Notes under the pieces: model-generated
What the model was told of the DNA's origin: nothing
The model's database searches: none
What the model saw: the letters and a program-made list of their open reading frames with translations, nothing else
Shown: positions 8,011-15,416 of the stretch, one piece after another
How the letters are laid out: each line of letters starts with the position of its first letter
How positions within the stretch are numbered: position 1 is the first letter of the stretch
Assembly: GCA_030018455.1 (NCBI GenBank)
Contig: JASEFU010000006.1
Coordinates: 58,193-122,192, forward strand
Direction of reading: 5' to 3'
Source: Dehalococcoidia bacterium
Lineage (GTDB): Bacteria > Chloroflexota > Dehalococcoidia > DSTF01 > JALHUB01
DNA length: 64,000 nucleotides
Program-made: the position numbers and the translations under genes

Positions 8011-8582
8011 AAAACCTCCCTTTCGGAAAAGAGGCGGGGAGTTAGCAATCGCCGCACGCTTTGATTTGGCGGCCTGCGCGGGCCCCGGTCGCTTGTTCCC
8101 GGGTCGCTTTGCGTATTTCCGTATTGTCCGGGCAAATAATGGCCGGGATGCTTTCAGGGCCCTCCCGGCGCCCCATTAGAATATGCTATATGCTTGATGA
8201 GCGCAAACGCGCACGGAACGTACGGGACAGCCGTACTTCACCTTCCTCTCCCCTATAACGGCGGCATCCAGGGAAACGTTACGGTTCAGATAGGGGGAAG
8301 CCGGCCTCGGGAATGAGATGGAGCCGGAATGAAACAGGTCCGGCCGCGCTTCCGACGCGGTTCTGGCTTGTGCCGTCGCCTGTGCTGTCATCCTTGACTC
8401 CCAGGGAGGTCGCCGAAGCCGCTTGCTCTCTATAGTTAACAACTTATCGGTGAAAGTCATTGACTATCCGGCAATGAAAGATTTCGAAGCGCAATGCTAC
8501 GTTGGCCGTGACGCAGAGGAGGCGGATGACGACACAGCGCCGCCGTGGGTGGGGACCGCCGACAGCGCCGGGGGGCCGGCTG
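8011..8582 (-). other. intergenic region with long structured leader of the RlpA-like gene
   Basis: This region of 572 bases lies between dnaE2 and the RlpA-like gene. From the predicted start near 8171 the minus-strand leader opens with a perfect 7-bp hairpin (GCCGGGA/TCCCGGC, 8142-8169), then a direct duplication of AAGCGACC, then a GC-rich segment ending GATTGCTAACTCC shortly before the ribosome site. GCTAAC recalls the 3' block of c-di-AMP (ydaO) riboswitches, which often precede RlpA-like genes, but the 5' blocks of that class are not recognisable. Bases 8250-8580 contain an unconvincing 94-codon frame and a small GTACGG/CCGTAC hairpin upstream of the promoter. Confidence 0.35.
8178..8206 (-). 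promoter_or_regulatory. promoter of the RlpA-like gene
   Basis: On the minus strand TTGCGC (8201-8206) and TATTCT (8178-8183) are separated by 17 bases. Transcription would begin near 8171, giving a leader of about 160 bases before the GTG at 8010. Confidence 0.45.
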
Positions 8583-11500
8583 TCAGCGGAAGTTGTGGGC
8601 AGGAGGGGTGATGAGGGAAGCCGCGACTTTCAGCGGTCTGAAGGTGACGGCGAGGATATTGGTGATGCCTTCCTTTCGTTGGAGCCGGCCCCGCACCAGT
8701 AGCAGTGGCTCCGTTTTTATGATGTCGCGGCACTCGTTGTAGAGCTGCGGCTTCACTATCACGTTCGACAGCCCGAACTCGTCCTCCAGCAGCAGGAAGA
8801 CGAAGCCCTTCGCCGTCATCGGGTGCTGGCGGCAGACGACGAGGCCCGCGAGCTCCACCATCGACCCGTCGGACAGGCTATCGAGGTGCTTGCTCGATAC
8901 GACGCCCTCGTGCAGCGCGCGCCGGATGAACGCCAGCGGGTGATGCGTCGGAGAGAGGCCGAGGTTCACGTACTCGGCGGCCATGCGCTCCCAGGCCGTC
9001 ATGTCCGATAGCTCCACCGTGTCCTGCTCGATGGGCAGGGAGAGCGGGAGCTGCCTGCCTTCCCTGGGCCGGACGACGAGGCCCGCCTCCCACATCGGTT
9101 GGCGGCGGTTGGCGGCCAGCGTCTCGAACGCTCCCACGGACGCCAGGTCCTCGACGGCGGCCCGCGGGAGCCGCGTACGGTTCATGAGTTCCCAGACCGA
9201 CCCGTAGGGGCCGTTGCGCCGCCGCTCTTCCTCGACCGCTTGCGCCGCCTTCCCGCCGATGCCCCGCACGTAGCCGATGCCGATGCGCACGGCGTCGCCT
9301 TCGGGGCCGTCCTCCACGGTGCAGCGGGCGCCGCTCAGATTGATGTCGGGGTTCAGGATGCTCACGCCGTGTCGCTTCGCGTCGTTGGTGAAGACGTGCG
9401 GCGGGTAGAAGCCCATGGGCTGGGCGTTGAACAGGGCGCAGTAGAACTCGGCGGGGTAGTACTTCTTCAGCCAGGACGACTGGTAGGCCAGCACGGCGAA
9501 AGCGGCGGCGTGGCTCTTGGGGAAGCCGTACTCGGCGAAGCCCAGCAGCTTCTCGAAGACTGCGGCGGCGGTTCTCTCGTCGACGCCGCGGGCCAGCGCG
9601 CCCTCGCGGAACTGCTGCCAGAACGCCTGCATCGCCTCCCGCGAGCGCTTGCGGCTTATCGCCCGCCTGAGCGCTTCCGCCTGGCCGGCGGTGAAGCCCG
9701 CCAGCGCCATCGCCACCTGGAGCACCTGGTCCTGATAAATAATGACCCCGAATGTGTCCTTCAGCGCTTCCTCCAGCGACGGGTGGTCATAGGTGACCGG
9801 CTCTCTGCCCTGCTTGCGCCGCACGAATGGGTGCACCGCCTTGCCGACGATGGGCCCCGGCCGGACTATCGCCACCTCCTGCGTCAGCTCTTCAAGGGAA
9901 CGCGGGCGGGTGCGCGGCAGGAGCTGCATCTGGGCGCGGCTCTCGATCTGGAAGACGCCGATGGTGTCGGCGGCGCAGATCATGTCATAGACGGCGTCGT
10001 CGGCGTAATCGATGCGGCTGAGGTCGAGGCAACGGCCGCGCCGCTCGGCGATAAGCTCCACGCACTCCTCGACCAACGACAGCATCCCCAGCGCCAGGAA
10101 GTCGACCTTGATCATGCCGGCGTCGTCCACGGAGTCCTTGTCCCACTGGCAGACGTAGCGCCCGGCCATGCCTCCCTGCTCGATGGGGACGATCTCGGCG
10201 ACGGGCTCCGAGGAGATGATCATGCCGCCCACGTGCTGCGAGAGATGGCGCGGGAGGCCGTCGATCTCGGCGGCGAGGGTAACGAGGTCGCGCCACAGGG
10301 GCGCGTTGAGCTTGCGGCGAAACTCCGGCAGCGCCGACATCTCCTCGGCGAGGTGGCGGGCCCGGCGGCCATCGACGCGCTTCGCCAGCTTGTCGAGCTC
10401 CGGCTCCGGCAGCCCCAGCGCCTTGCCCACGTCGCGGACGGCGGAGCGTATCTTGTAGGTGATGATCTCGCCCACCAGCGGCGCATGATCGGGCCCAAAC
10501 TCCTCGTGCACCCGCAGGATGAGCGCTTCGCGGATGTCGCGGGCGAAGTCGAGGTCGATATCGGGCACGGAGGTCCCGTCTTCGTTGAGGAAACGGCCGA
10601 AGAAGAGATTGTAGCGCAGCGGGTCGACGTGCGAGAGGCCGATGAGATAGCAGATGAGCGAGCTGACCGACGAGCCTCGGCCCCGTCCCGGCGGCAGCCC
10701 TGCCGTCGACCGCGGGGAGGCGCCGCGCACCTTCGCCGCTTCCTCGCGGGCCATCTCCAGCAGGCGGCGGTAGACGAGGAAGAAGCCGGAGAGGCCGCGC
10801 TTGCGCACCAGCGCCAGCTCCTCGCGCAGGCGGGCGTCGACCTCCGGCGCGATGCGGCCCTGCCTGCCGGCAGGCACGGCGTAGCGCTCGCGGGCGGCCT
10901 CGTAGCAGACGCGCTCCAGGTGGGAATCGACCGTCTCGCCTTCGGGCACCGGGTAGTCGGGGAAGCGGTAGCCGAGATCGCGCGTGATGTCGAACCGGCA
11001 GCGCTCGGCGATGCGGACGCTGTTAGCGAGCGCTTCCGGGTATTCGGCGAAGAGCGCGGCCATCTCGTCGGGCGGCTTCAAGTAGTACTCGGAGTTTTCG
11101 CGCCGCTCCCGGTGCGAGGCATCGAGCGTCGTGCGGTGACGGATGGCGACCAGCACGTCCTGGAGGCGGTGGCGCTCGCGGACGTGGTAGTGGACGTTGT
11201 TCGTGGCGACGCAGCCCACACCGAGACGCTTCGCCAGCTCCACCAGCGCCCGGTTGCGGTCGCGGTCGCCGTAGACGAGGTTGTTCTGTAGCTCGATCCA
11301 GAAGCTGTCCTTGCAGAAGACGGTGCTGTAGCGACGGGCGACCTCCTCCGCCTCGCGGTAGCGTCCCTCAGCGACCAGCGACGGCACCTCGCCCTTCTTG
11401 CAGCCGGAGAGGGCGATGAGCCCCTCGCTGTGCTGCGAGAGCGTCGCGAAGTCGAGTGCGGGCTCGCCGCGCCTGTTCGACAGGTGGGCGTGGGTGAGGA

Positions 11501-11828
11501 GACGGCAGAGGTTCGCGTAGCCGCGCTGCGACTCGCAGAGGAGGGTGAGGTGGGTGGGCCTGAGGGGACACCCCTCAGACTCCCCGACATGGGGCTCTGC
11601 CCCCTGTACCCCCGTCGCCTTCAGCGTGACTTCCGCGCCGATGATGGGGCGGACGCCGAACGCCTTCGCCGTCTGCGCGAACGCCATCGCGCCGTAGAGG
11701 CCGTCGTGGTCGGTGAGGGCGAGGGCGTCGTAGCCGAGCTCGCGGGCGCGCAGGGCCAGCTCCTCCGGCGTGGATGCCCCCTCGCGCAGGGAGTAGCACG
11801 AATGGCAGTGTAGTTCGACATATCTCAT
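8583..11828 (-). CDS. dnaE2: error-prone DNA polymerase III alpha subunit DnaE2
   Basis: A 1081-residue C-family polymerase. It begins with a PHP domain (1-260; ELHCHSCYSLREGAS and ALTDHDGLYG), continues into the polymerase core with the catalytic DIDLDFA block (PDIDLDF) and FPKSHAAAFA, and ends with an OB-fold region. It lacks the C-terminal tau- and clamp-binding extension of replicative DnaE. The ending (THHP, RGRLQRKEG, PPAHNFR) matches the DnaE2 type, which ends in a short RNFH/RDFH-like tail and works with ImuB in damage tolerance. The PAGRQG insert near residue 320 comes from a palindromic element. The start ATG at 11828 has only a weak AAGAAA before it. No LexA box is evident immediately upstream. 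Confidence 0.92.
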   Translation of the reverse strand: MRYVELHCHSCYSLREGASTPEELALRARELGYDALALTDHDGLYGAMAFAQTAKAFGVRPIIGAEVTLKATGVQGAEPHVGESEGCPLRPTHLTLLCESQRGYANLCRLLTHAHLSNRRGEPALDFATLSQHSEGLIALSGCKKGEVPSLVAEGRYREAEEVARRYSTVFCKDSFWIELQNNLVYGDRDRNRALVELAKRLGVGCVATNNVHYHVRERHRLQDVLVAIRHRTTLDASHRERRENSEYYLKPPDEMAALFAEYPEALANSVRIAERCRFDITRDLGYRFPDYPVPEGETVDSHLERVCYEAARERYAVPAGRQGRIAPEVDARLREELALVRKRGLSGFFLVYRRLLEMAREEAAKVRGASPRSTAGLPPGRGRGSSVSSLICYLIGLSHVDPLRYNLFFGRFLNEDGTSVPDIDLDFARDIREALILRVHEEFGPDHAPLVGEIITYKIRSAVRDVGKALGLPEPELDKLAKRVDGRRARHLAEEMSALPEFRRKLNAPLWRDLVTLAAEIDGLPRHLSQHVGGMIISSEPVAEIVPIEQGGMAGRYVCQWDKDSVDDAGMIKVDFLALGMLSLVEECVELIAERRGRCLDLSRIDYADDAVYDMICAADTIGVFQIESRAQMQLLPRTRPRSLEELTQEVAIVRPGPIVGKAVHPFVRRKQGREPVTYDHPSLEEALKDTFGVIIYQDQVLQVAMALAGFTAGQAEALRRAISRKRSREAMQAFWQQFREGALARGVDERTAAAVFEKLLGFAEYGFPKSHAAAFAVLAYQSSWLKKYYPAEFYCALFNAQPMGFYPPHVFTNDAKRHGVSILNPDINLSGARCTVEDGPEGDAVRIGIGYVRGIGGKAAQAVEEERRRNGPYGSVWELMNRTRLPRAAVEDLASVGAFETLAANRRQPMWEAGLVVRPREGRQLPLSLPIEQDTVELSDMTAWERMAAEYVNLGLSPTHHPLAFIRRALHEGVVSSKHLDSLSDGSMVELAGLVVCRQHPMTAKGFVFLLLEDEFGLSNVIVKPQLYNECRDIIKTEPLLLVRGRLQRKEGITNILAVTFRPLKVAASLITPPAHNFR
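10861..10876. repeat. palindromic element inserted in frame in dnaE2
   Basis: TGCCTGCCGGCAGGCA is a perfect 16-bp palindrome. Read in dnaE2 it gives the PAGRQG peptide between RERYAV and RIAPEVD, between two conserved blocks. Peptides of this kind recur in unrelated proteins of many metagenome-derived genomes and are best explained as a mobile palindromic repeat tolerated at surface loops. Confidence 0.6.
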
Positions 11829-11832
11829 TTTC

Positions 11833-11880
11833 TTGATACCATAATCGTTATCTGTTATACTATTCTCACGTTAGTATTAC
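11833..11880 (+). promoter_or_regulatory. toxin-antitoxin promoter with overlapping operator
   Basis: TTGATA (11833-11838) and TATACT (11856-11861) are separated by exactly 17 bases. Overlapping the -10 is an inverted repeat, ATACTA at 11857-11862 and TAGTAT at 11872-11877, extendable to nine bases per arm with one mismatch and with a nine-base centre. AbrB-type antitoxins repress their own promoters, so this is the probable autoregulatory site. The sequence is markedly AT-rich compared with its surroundings. Confidence 0.7.
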
Positions 11881-11891
11881 CGGAGGAAGCG

Positions 11892-12161
11892 ATGGCCATC
11901 ATATCCAGGAAAGGCGGATTCATCATCCCTAAAGAAATCCGAGAGCGTTACAATCTTCGACCAGGCGACAAGGTGGAGTTTGTTGATCTTGCTGGCCGGA
12001 TTTCGATGATACCCGCAATGAAAGATCCTATTCGTGAGATACGAGGTATGTTCAAGGGCGGAGAATCTTTGACTAAGGCTTTGCTTGAAGAACATCGCCG
12101 GGAACTCGATCAAGAAGAACGCCGGCTCACGGTTAAGAGCCGAAGGACAAAGGCTTCTTGA
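11892..12161 (+). CDS. AbrB/MazE-family antitoxin
   Basis: An 89-residue protein with an N-terminal swapped-hairpin AbrB DNA-binding domain (about 3-48: ISRKGGFIIPKEIRERYNLRPGDKVEF) and a charged C-terminal tail (50-89) that would wrap the toxin. GGAGG stands seven bases before the ATG. The VapC-type toxin gene starts one base after its stop, the usual antitoxin-first order. It is expected to bind the inverted repeat over its own promoter and to neutralise the toxin. Base composition is lower in GC than the flanking polymerase genes, a sign of horizontal acquisition. Confidence 0.88.
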   Translation: MAIISRKGGFIIPKEIRERYNLRPGDKVEFVDLAGRISMIPAMKDPIREIRGMFKGGESLTKALLEEHRRELDQEERRLTVKSRRTKAS

Positions 12162-12162
12162 T

Positions 12163-12573
12163 ATGTCTCGATACGTTCTCGATGCTTTCTCACTTCTCGC
12201 ACTCATTCAGGACGAGCCGGGAGCGTCTAAGGTCCAGGAGATCCTAGATGGCGCTAGCAAGGGAAAACACGAACTGTACATTTCAGTGATCAATCTCGGT
12301 GAGATTATTTACACCCTTTGGGGAAGACGCGGTATCAGTGCCGCGGAGCAAGCTCTGGCAGGATTGAACCAATTGCCCATAACAAGCATTGACGTAGACC
12401 GGACTCTCGTCTTCCGCGCCGCAGCACTCAAAGGCAGCTATCGCCTGCACTACGCTGACTGTTTCGTGGGCGCACTCGCCCAACAAACGGGGGCCACTGT
12501 CCTGACAGGCGATCCGCACTTTCGACAGGTCGAGCAGTTCATACCTGTTGAGTGGCTGCCGTCGCCCGAATAA
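12163..12573 (+). CDS. vapC: VapC-type PIN-domain ribonuclease toxin
   Basis: A 136-residue PIN domain, full length for VapC. The acidic metal-binding residues are Asp7 (YVLDAFSLL), Glu47 (NLGEIIY), Asp99 (HYADCF) and Asp117 (TGDPHF). VapC toxins cleave RNA, commonly tRNA, when freed from antitoxin. The start is the ATG at 12163, one base after the antitoxin stop, rather than the upstream in-frame ATG inside the antitoxin gene. Together with the AbrB gene it forms a complete type II module lying between the ImuB and DnaE2 genes on the opposite strand. Confidence 0.9.
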   Translation: MSRYVLDAFSLLALIQDEPGASKVQEILDGASKGKHELYISVINLGEIIYTLWGRRGISAAEQALAGLNQLPITSIDVDRTLVFRAAALKGSYRLHYADCFVGALAQQTGATVLTGDPHFRQVEQFIPVEWLPSPE

Positions 12574-12609
12574 GCCTGCTTCCACCACCTCTCACCCCAC
12601 CAAATGCTC

Positions 12610-12969
12610 TCAGTTATCGGACTGGACGGGCGCGTCCGGGCTCCGGGAGGCGTCCGGCTCCTCCCACTCCCTACAGCTCACCTCTTGCACGTACGGCTTC
12701 GCTTCCAGCTCCCCCTCGATCGTCGGGCAGAAGTCGGACGCGTCGGTCTCCAGCGTCGCGCGGCCGACGGGCGGGAACGACTCCATGATGACGAAATCGA
12801 CATCTTCATCGTAGGCGCGCAGGATGTCGCCGGCTTCCTCCAGGTCCGCCTGCGTGACGGACGTGTTGAAGTTGACGGTCACCTCGTAGCGGGTTGTCGA
12901 GCCGTCTCCGCCCCCGCATGCGGGCAGAACGGCGGCGAACAGAAGGATGGTCAGCGCAGCGAATCGCAT
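12610..12969 (-). CDS. small secreted lipoprotein of unknown function
   Basis: A 119-residue protein with a short lipoprotein signal (MRFAALTILLFAAVLPAC) whose lipobox is LPAC. The mature part is acidic, with EVTVNFNTSVTQADLEEAGDIL and two further cysteines (DFCPTIEG and EVSCREWEE) that could pair. The region reads like a small ferredoxin-like fold: strand, helix, strand, then VDFVIMESFPPVGRATLETDA. I do not recognise a named family. The ATG at 12969 is preferred over an upstream GTG because GGGGG stands eight bases before it. It is the third gene of the imuB transcript if the 55-base gap after DUF6504 is read through. Confidence 0.65.
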   Translation of the reverse strand: MRFAALTILLFAAVLPACGGGDGSTTRYEVTVNFNTSVTQADLEEAGDILRAYDEDVDFVIMESFPPVGRATLETDASDFCPTIEGELEAKPYVQEVSCREWEEPDASRSPDAPVQSDN

Positions 12970-13024
12970 AATGAGCACCCCCGTTTATCCGACGGAAGAC
13001 GCGGCCGTTTTGTTCCGATCCGTC

Positions 13025-13270
13025 TCAGTAACTCTGCCGCCACCATTTGTCCTTTACCAAATCGCGATAGACCGTCAGCGCGCGGCCGTCTTCCAGCAGC
13101 AACCGATAGTATAGGCGCGAGACCTCCTCCCGCCACCACTCGTCGTCGATGCGCCAGACGTCCTGCACCTGCGACACCGCCAGTCGCCGCCCGCCCAGCA
13201 CGACGGCGGCCGGCCCGCCCGACCCGTCCGTCTCCACCACAACCGGACGCGGCTGCTTCAGCGGCTGCAG
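13025..13270 (-). CDS. DUF6504-like small protein downstream of imuB
   Basis: About 80 residues, dominated by QVQDVWRIDDEWWREEVSRLYYRLLLEDGRALTVYRDLVKDKWWRQ, the pattern of the small DUF6504 proteins that accompany ImuB/DnaE2 genes. The stop is certain. The start is not: the frame is open far upstream through imuB, and the candidates near the imuB stop are a CTG at 13270 just after AAGGG and a GTG at 13240. Family proteins begin around PRPVVVE, which favours the earlier one. Function is unknown; the context suggests a role in the mutagenic polymerase complex. Confidence 0.65.
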   Translation of the reverse strand: MQPLKQPRPVVVETDGSGGPAAVVLGGRRLAVSQVQDVWRIDDEWWREEVSRLYYRLLLEDGRALTVYRDLVKDKWWRQSY

Positions 13271-13275
13271 CGCCC

Positions 13276-14460
13276 TTACGGCTCGTAGTCGATCAGGGCG
13301 TGGCGTCGCTCCGGCAGACGCGACCACGGCTCCACCTCCACCACTTTCGATACCAGCGGCCGCCCCCAGCGCGCCCGCAACTGCCGGATGGCCTCGCCCA
13401 ACTGACGCTGGAGCCCCGCCTTCTCCGAGAACAGCGTCGACTGCCGGCCGCGCTCCTCCGTAATCCCCGTCAACTCGATGGCCAGCTCCTCGACCGGCCC
13501 CGGCAGTGTCGCGTTCGCCAGCGCGCTCCTGGCGACGAACAGCATCCGCTCCCAGTCGACGACGGCCTCTTGAAAGACAAGCGACCTCTCCCAGCTCCGT
13601 CCGTCCCACAAGAGGGCGCGCAGGCGCATGCGGCGGGCGGCGCGGCCACGGAGCCGCCAGTGGAGACGCACCAGCAGGCGACGGCAGGCCACCACCAGCG
13701 CCTCGACGCTGACGGCGGGGGCAGGGAAGCGCACGGACTCCGTGAGGACCTCTTCTTTGCGCCGCGGCCGCAGCGTCTCGCCGTCGACGCCGCGGGCCAG
13801 CTCCCACAGCCGCTTCCCTTCGCGGCCGAACTGCGCCTGCACGGGTCCGACGGGCAGGGCCGCCAGGTCGCCGATGGTGCGCAGGCCATAGAGCGGGAGG
13901 CGTCGCAGCGTACCAGGCGAGGCGGGCAGGAGGGAGACGTCGAGCGGGCGCAGGAAGTCGGCCTCCTTGCTGGAGGGCACGGTGCAGACGCTGCCCGGCC
14001 CGCTGGTGACGGCGGCCGCCCAGGCCACGAACTTCCCCTCGCCGACGCCGACGCTCGCGGCCAGGCCGGTAGCGTCGTGCAGGGCGCGGAGGATGCGTTC
14101 GCCCATGTCGAGCTCGCCGTCGTAGTGGAGGGCTAGGCCGTCGGCGTTGAAGCAGGCGCAGCCGGGGCCGCTGTCTTCCACCTCAGGGCTGAACCCTTCC
14201 AGGACGTCCAGGACGGAATCTGAGGCCTCGCGATAGAGGGCGGGATGGACCGTCAGGAAGACGGCGTCGCGGCAGAGGGCGAGGGCCTGTCGCAGCGGCA
14301 TGCCTGCGCGCACTCCCTGCGCCTCCGCCTCGGGCGCGCAGTCGAGGACGTTCTTTCGCCGGTCGTCGCCGATGACGATGGGACGGCGGCCAAGCGAGGG
14401 GTCGCGCCGGCGTTCGACGGCGACGGGGAAATGAGGGATGAGTATGCAGGCGATACGCAT
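13276..14460 (-). CDS. imuB: ImuB-like inactive Y-family polymerase homologue
   Basis: A 394-residue Y-family protein. The N-terminus reads CILIPHFPVAVE where active enzymes have a D-x-D-containing HxDMDxFFAxVE, so the first metal ligands are lost. The SIDE motif region reads SPEVED, so the second acidic pair is also lost. The palm still continues (DGLALHYDGEL), followed by the ASVGVGEGKFVAWAA helix region, the helix-hairpin-helix LYGLRTIGDLAALP and a little-finger domain. This matches ImuB, the non-catalytic adaptor that brings DnaE2 to the clamp. A QL-containing clamp-binding motif could be QSTLF near residue 340. It is controlled by the LexA-box promoter at 14559-14588. No imuA/recA-like partner is present here. 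Confidence 0.85.
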   Translation of the reverse strand: MRIACILIPHFPVAVERRRDPSLGRRPIVIGDDRRKNVLDCAPEAEAQGVRAGMPLRQALALCRDAVFLTVHPALYREASDSVLDVLEGFSPEVEDSGPGCACFNADGLALHYDGELDMGERILRALHDATGLAASVGVGEGKFVAWAAAVTSGPGSVCTVPSSKEADFLRPLDVSLLPASPGTLRRLPLYGLRTIGDLAALPVGPVQAQFGREGKRLWELARGVDGETLRPRRKEEVLTESVRFPAPAVSVEALVVACRRLLVRLHWRLRGRAARRMRLRALLWDGRSWERSLVFQEAVVDWERMLFVARSALANATLPGPVEELAIELTGITEERGRQSTLFSEKAGLQRQLGEAIRQLRARWGRPLVSKVVEVEPWSRLPERRHALIDYEP

Positions 14461-14558
14461 GGTGGCGGCTAAGAGCTAACTATCCGTAAGCAGTTGGAGC
14501 GGCGGAATCGGACTACTGGCCTTCGCTTCAGAGGCGCCGTTCCCCAATATCTCATTGC

Positions 14559-14588
14559 ATTATAGAACTAACGTTCTCTACATGTCAA
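14559..14588 (-). promoter_or_regulatory. SOS promoter with LexA box driving imuB
   Basis: On the minus strand TTGACA (14583-14588) and TATAAT (14559-14564), both perfect consensus, flank an 18-base spacer. GAACTAACGTTC occupies 14565-14576 within that spacer, abutting the -10. GAAC-N4-GTTC is the LexA operator core of Gram-positive and several other phyla; here the palindrome extends to AGAAC/GTTCT. Bound LexA would cover the promoter. The transcript would start near 14552 and reach imuB after about 90 bases. Confidence 0.85.
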
Positions 14589-14689
14589 CCGTCGACAGAG
14601 ACAAATCTTCCAGTGTCAAGCCGTTCACTGACAGGCAGCCCCTGATGGCGGATAGTAAGTCTGTAAGAGATGCGCCAAGGAGGGATGGG

Positions 14690-15049
14690 ATGTTCGGAAC
14701 AATCGCTCGATTTCAATTGAAGCCGGGAACACAGGCAAGGCTATTTGAACTGCTGCGCAATTTCGAGTCCGCCAACATCGACGGCTATACAGGACAGTAC
14801 GTCTACCGGTCAGACAGGGACCCGAACGAGTACTACCTGGCGGTGATCTTCCGCGACCGGGAGAGCTACATGGCGAACGCGCACAGCCCGGAGCAGGACA
14901 GGCGCTACCGGCAACTGACGGAGCTTTTCGTCGGAGAGCCGGAGTGGCACGACGGCGAGATCGTCTTTTCCACCGCCTACGAATCTACAGCCTATGAGGC
15001 GGAAGTAGCGTCGTTCTACGGCGGATGGGAAAACATGAGGGCGGCATAG
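14690..15049 (+). CDS. ABM-like (dimeric ferredoxin-like) protein
   Basis: A 119-residue protein with the antibiotic-biosynthesis-monooxygenase-like pattern: MFGTIARFQLKPGTQARLFELL, then YTGQYVYRSDRDPNEYYLAVIFRDRESYMANAHSPEQ. These are small dimeric alpha/beta barrels that include heme-degrading and quinol monooxygenases and many stress proteins. The C-terminal 25 residues (FSTAYESTAYEAEVASFYGG) are an aromatic extension. The start is the ATG at 14690, five bases after AAGGAGGG; an upstream ATG at 14645 is in frame but lacks a ribosome site. The substrate is unknown. It is followed after 30 bases by another small protein, probably on the same transcript. Confidence 0.7.
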   Translation: MFGTIARFQLKPGTQARLFELLRNFESANIDGYTGQYVYRSDRDPNEYYLAVIFRDRESYMANAHSPEQDRRYRQLTELFVGEPEWHDGEIVFSTAYESTAYEAEVASFYGGWENMRAA

Positions 15050-15079
15050 CAGAGGAAATCAAAAAGGGAGGCCAGATCC

Positions 15080-15340
15080 ATGACGTACATAATTGAGTCC
15101 AGGCACACCCCGCAAGAATGCCTGCGCGCGCTTGACGACGTGCTGGAGCGCGGACCGGAGGTGCTCGACAGGTTCGAGTGGGGTTGCGCGAAGGGCGAGC
15201 ACACGGGCTGGGCCCTCGTCGAAGCCGGCAGCGAGTCGGAGGTCCGGGACATGATCCCGGAGTCTGTGCTCGACAGGACCCGCATCGTCGAGGTGAGCAA
15301 GTTCACCCCGGAGAAGATCAAGTCCCTTCACGAGAAGTAG
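15080..15340 (+). CDS. small conserved protein, ferredoxin-like fold suspected
   Basis: An 86-residue protein reading MTYIIESRHTPQECLRALDDVLERG, then GEHTGWALVEAGSESEVRDMIP, then IVEVSKFTPEKIKSLHEK. The alternation strand-helix-strand-strand-helix-strand and the TGWALVEAGSE segment recall DUF3303/DUF4242-like small alpha/beta proteins, but I cannot name a family with certainty. GGGAGG stands eight bases upstream. It is 30 bases after the ABM-like gene and ends just before a strong terminator, so the two form a short operon. Confidence 0.65.
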   Translation: MTYIIESRHTPQECLRALDDVLERGPEVLDRFEWGCAKGEHTGWALVEAGSESEVRDMIPESVLDRTRIVEVSKFTPEKIKSLHEK

Positions 15341-15366
15341 AGGGGCTATCGGGCGCCTTTCAAGAG

Positions 15367-15404
15367 AAGAGCCGCCCTCTCGAGCGGCTCTTTTCTTTTT
15401 CTTT
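15367..15404 (+). terminator. intrinsic terminator of the 14690-15340 pair
   Basis: AAGAGCCGC (15367-15375) and GCGGCTCTT (15384-15392) form a perfect 9-bp stem with an 8-base loop, followed by TTCTTTTTCTTTT. It separates this pair from the convergent solute-binding protein gene. Confidence 0.9.
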
Positions 15405-15416
15405 TCGAAACCGGGC

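Noticed and set aside
8011..8100. c-di-AMP (ydaO) riboswitch call
   Set aside because: Only GCTAACTCC matches the 3' block; the GGGGGA and GGGGTGAAT blocks of the class are absent, so I report only a structured leader.
8176..8460. A 94-codon minus-strand frame upstream of the RlpA-like gene
   Set aside because: No good ribosome site at its first ATG, low-complexity composition, and its 3' end covers the promoter of the RlpA-like gene.
11829..11891. LexA box before dnaE2
   Set aside because: No GAAC-N4-GTTC in this gap; the palindrome there belongs to the antitoxin promoter.
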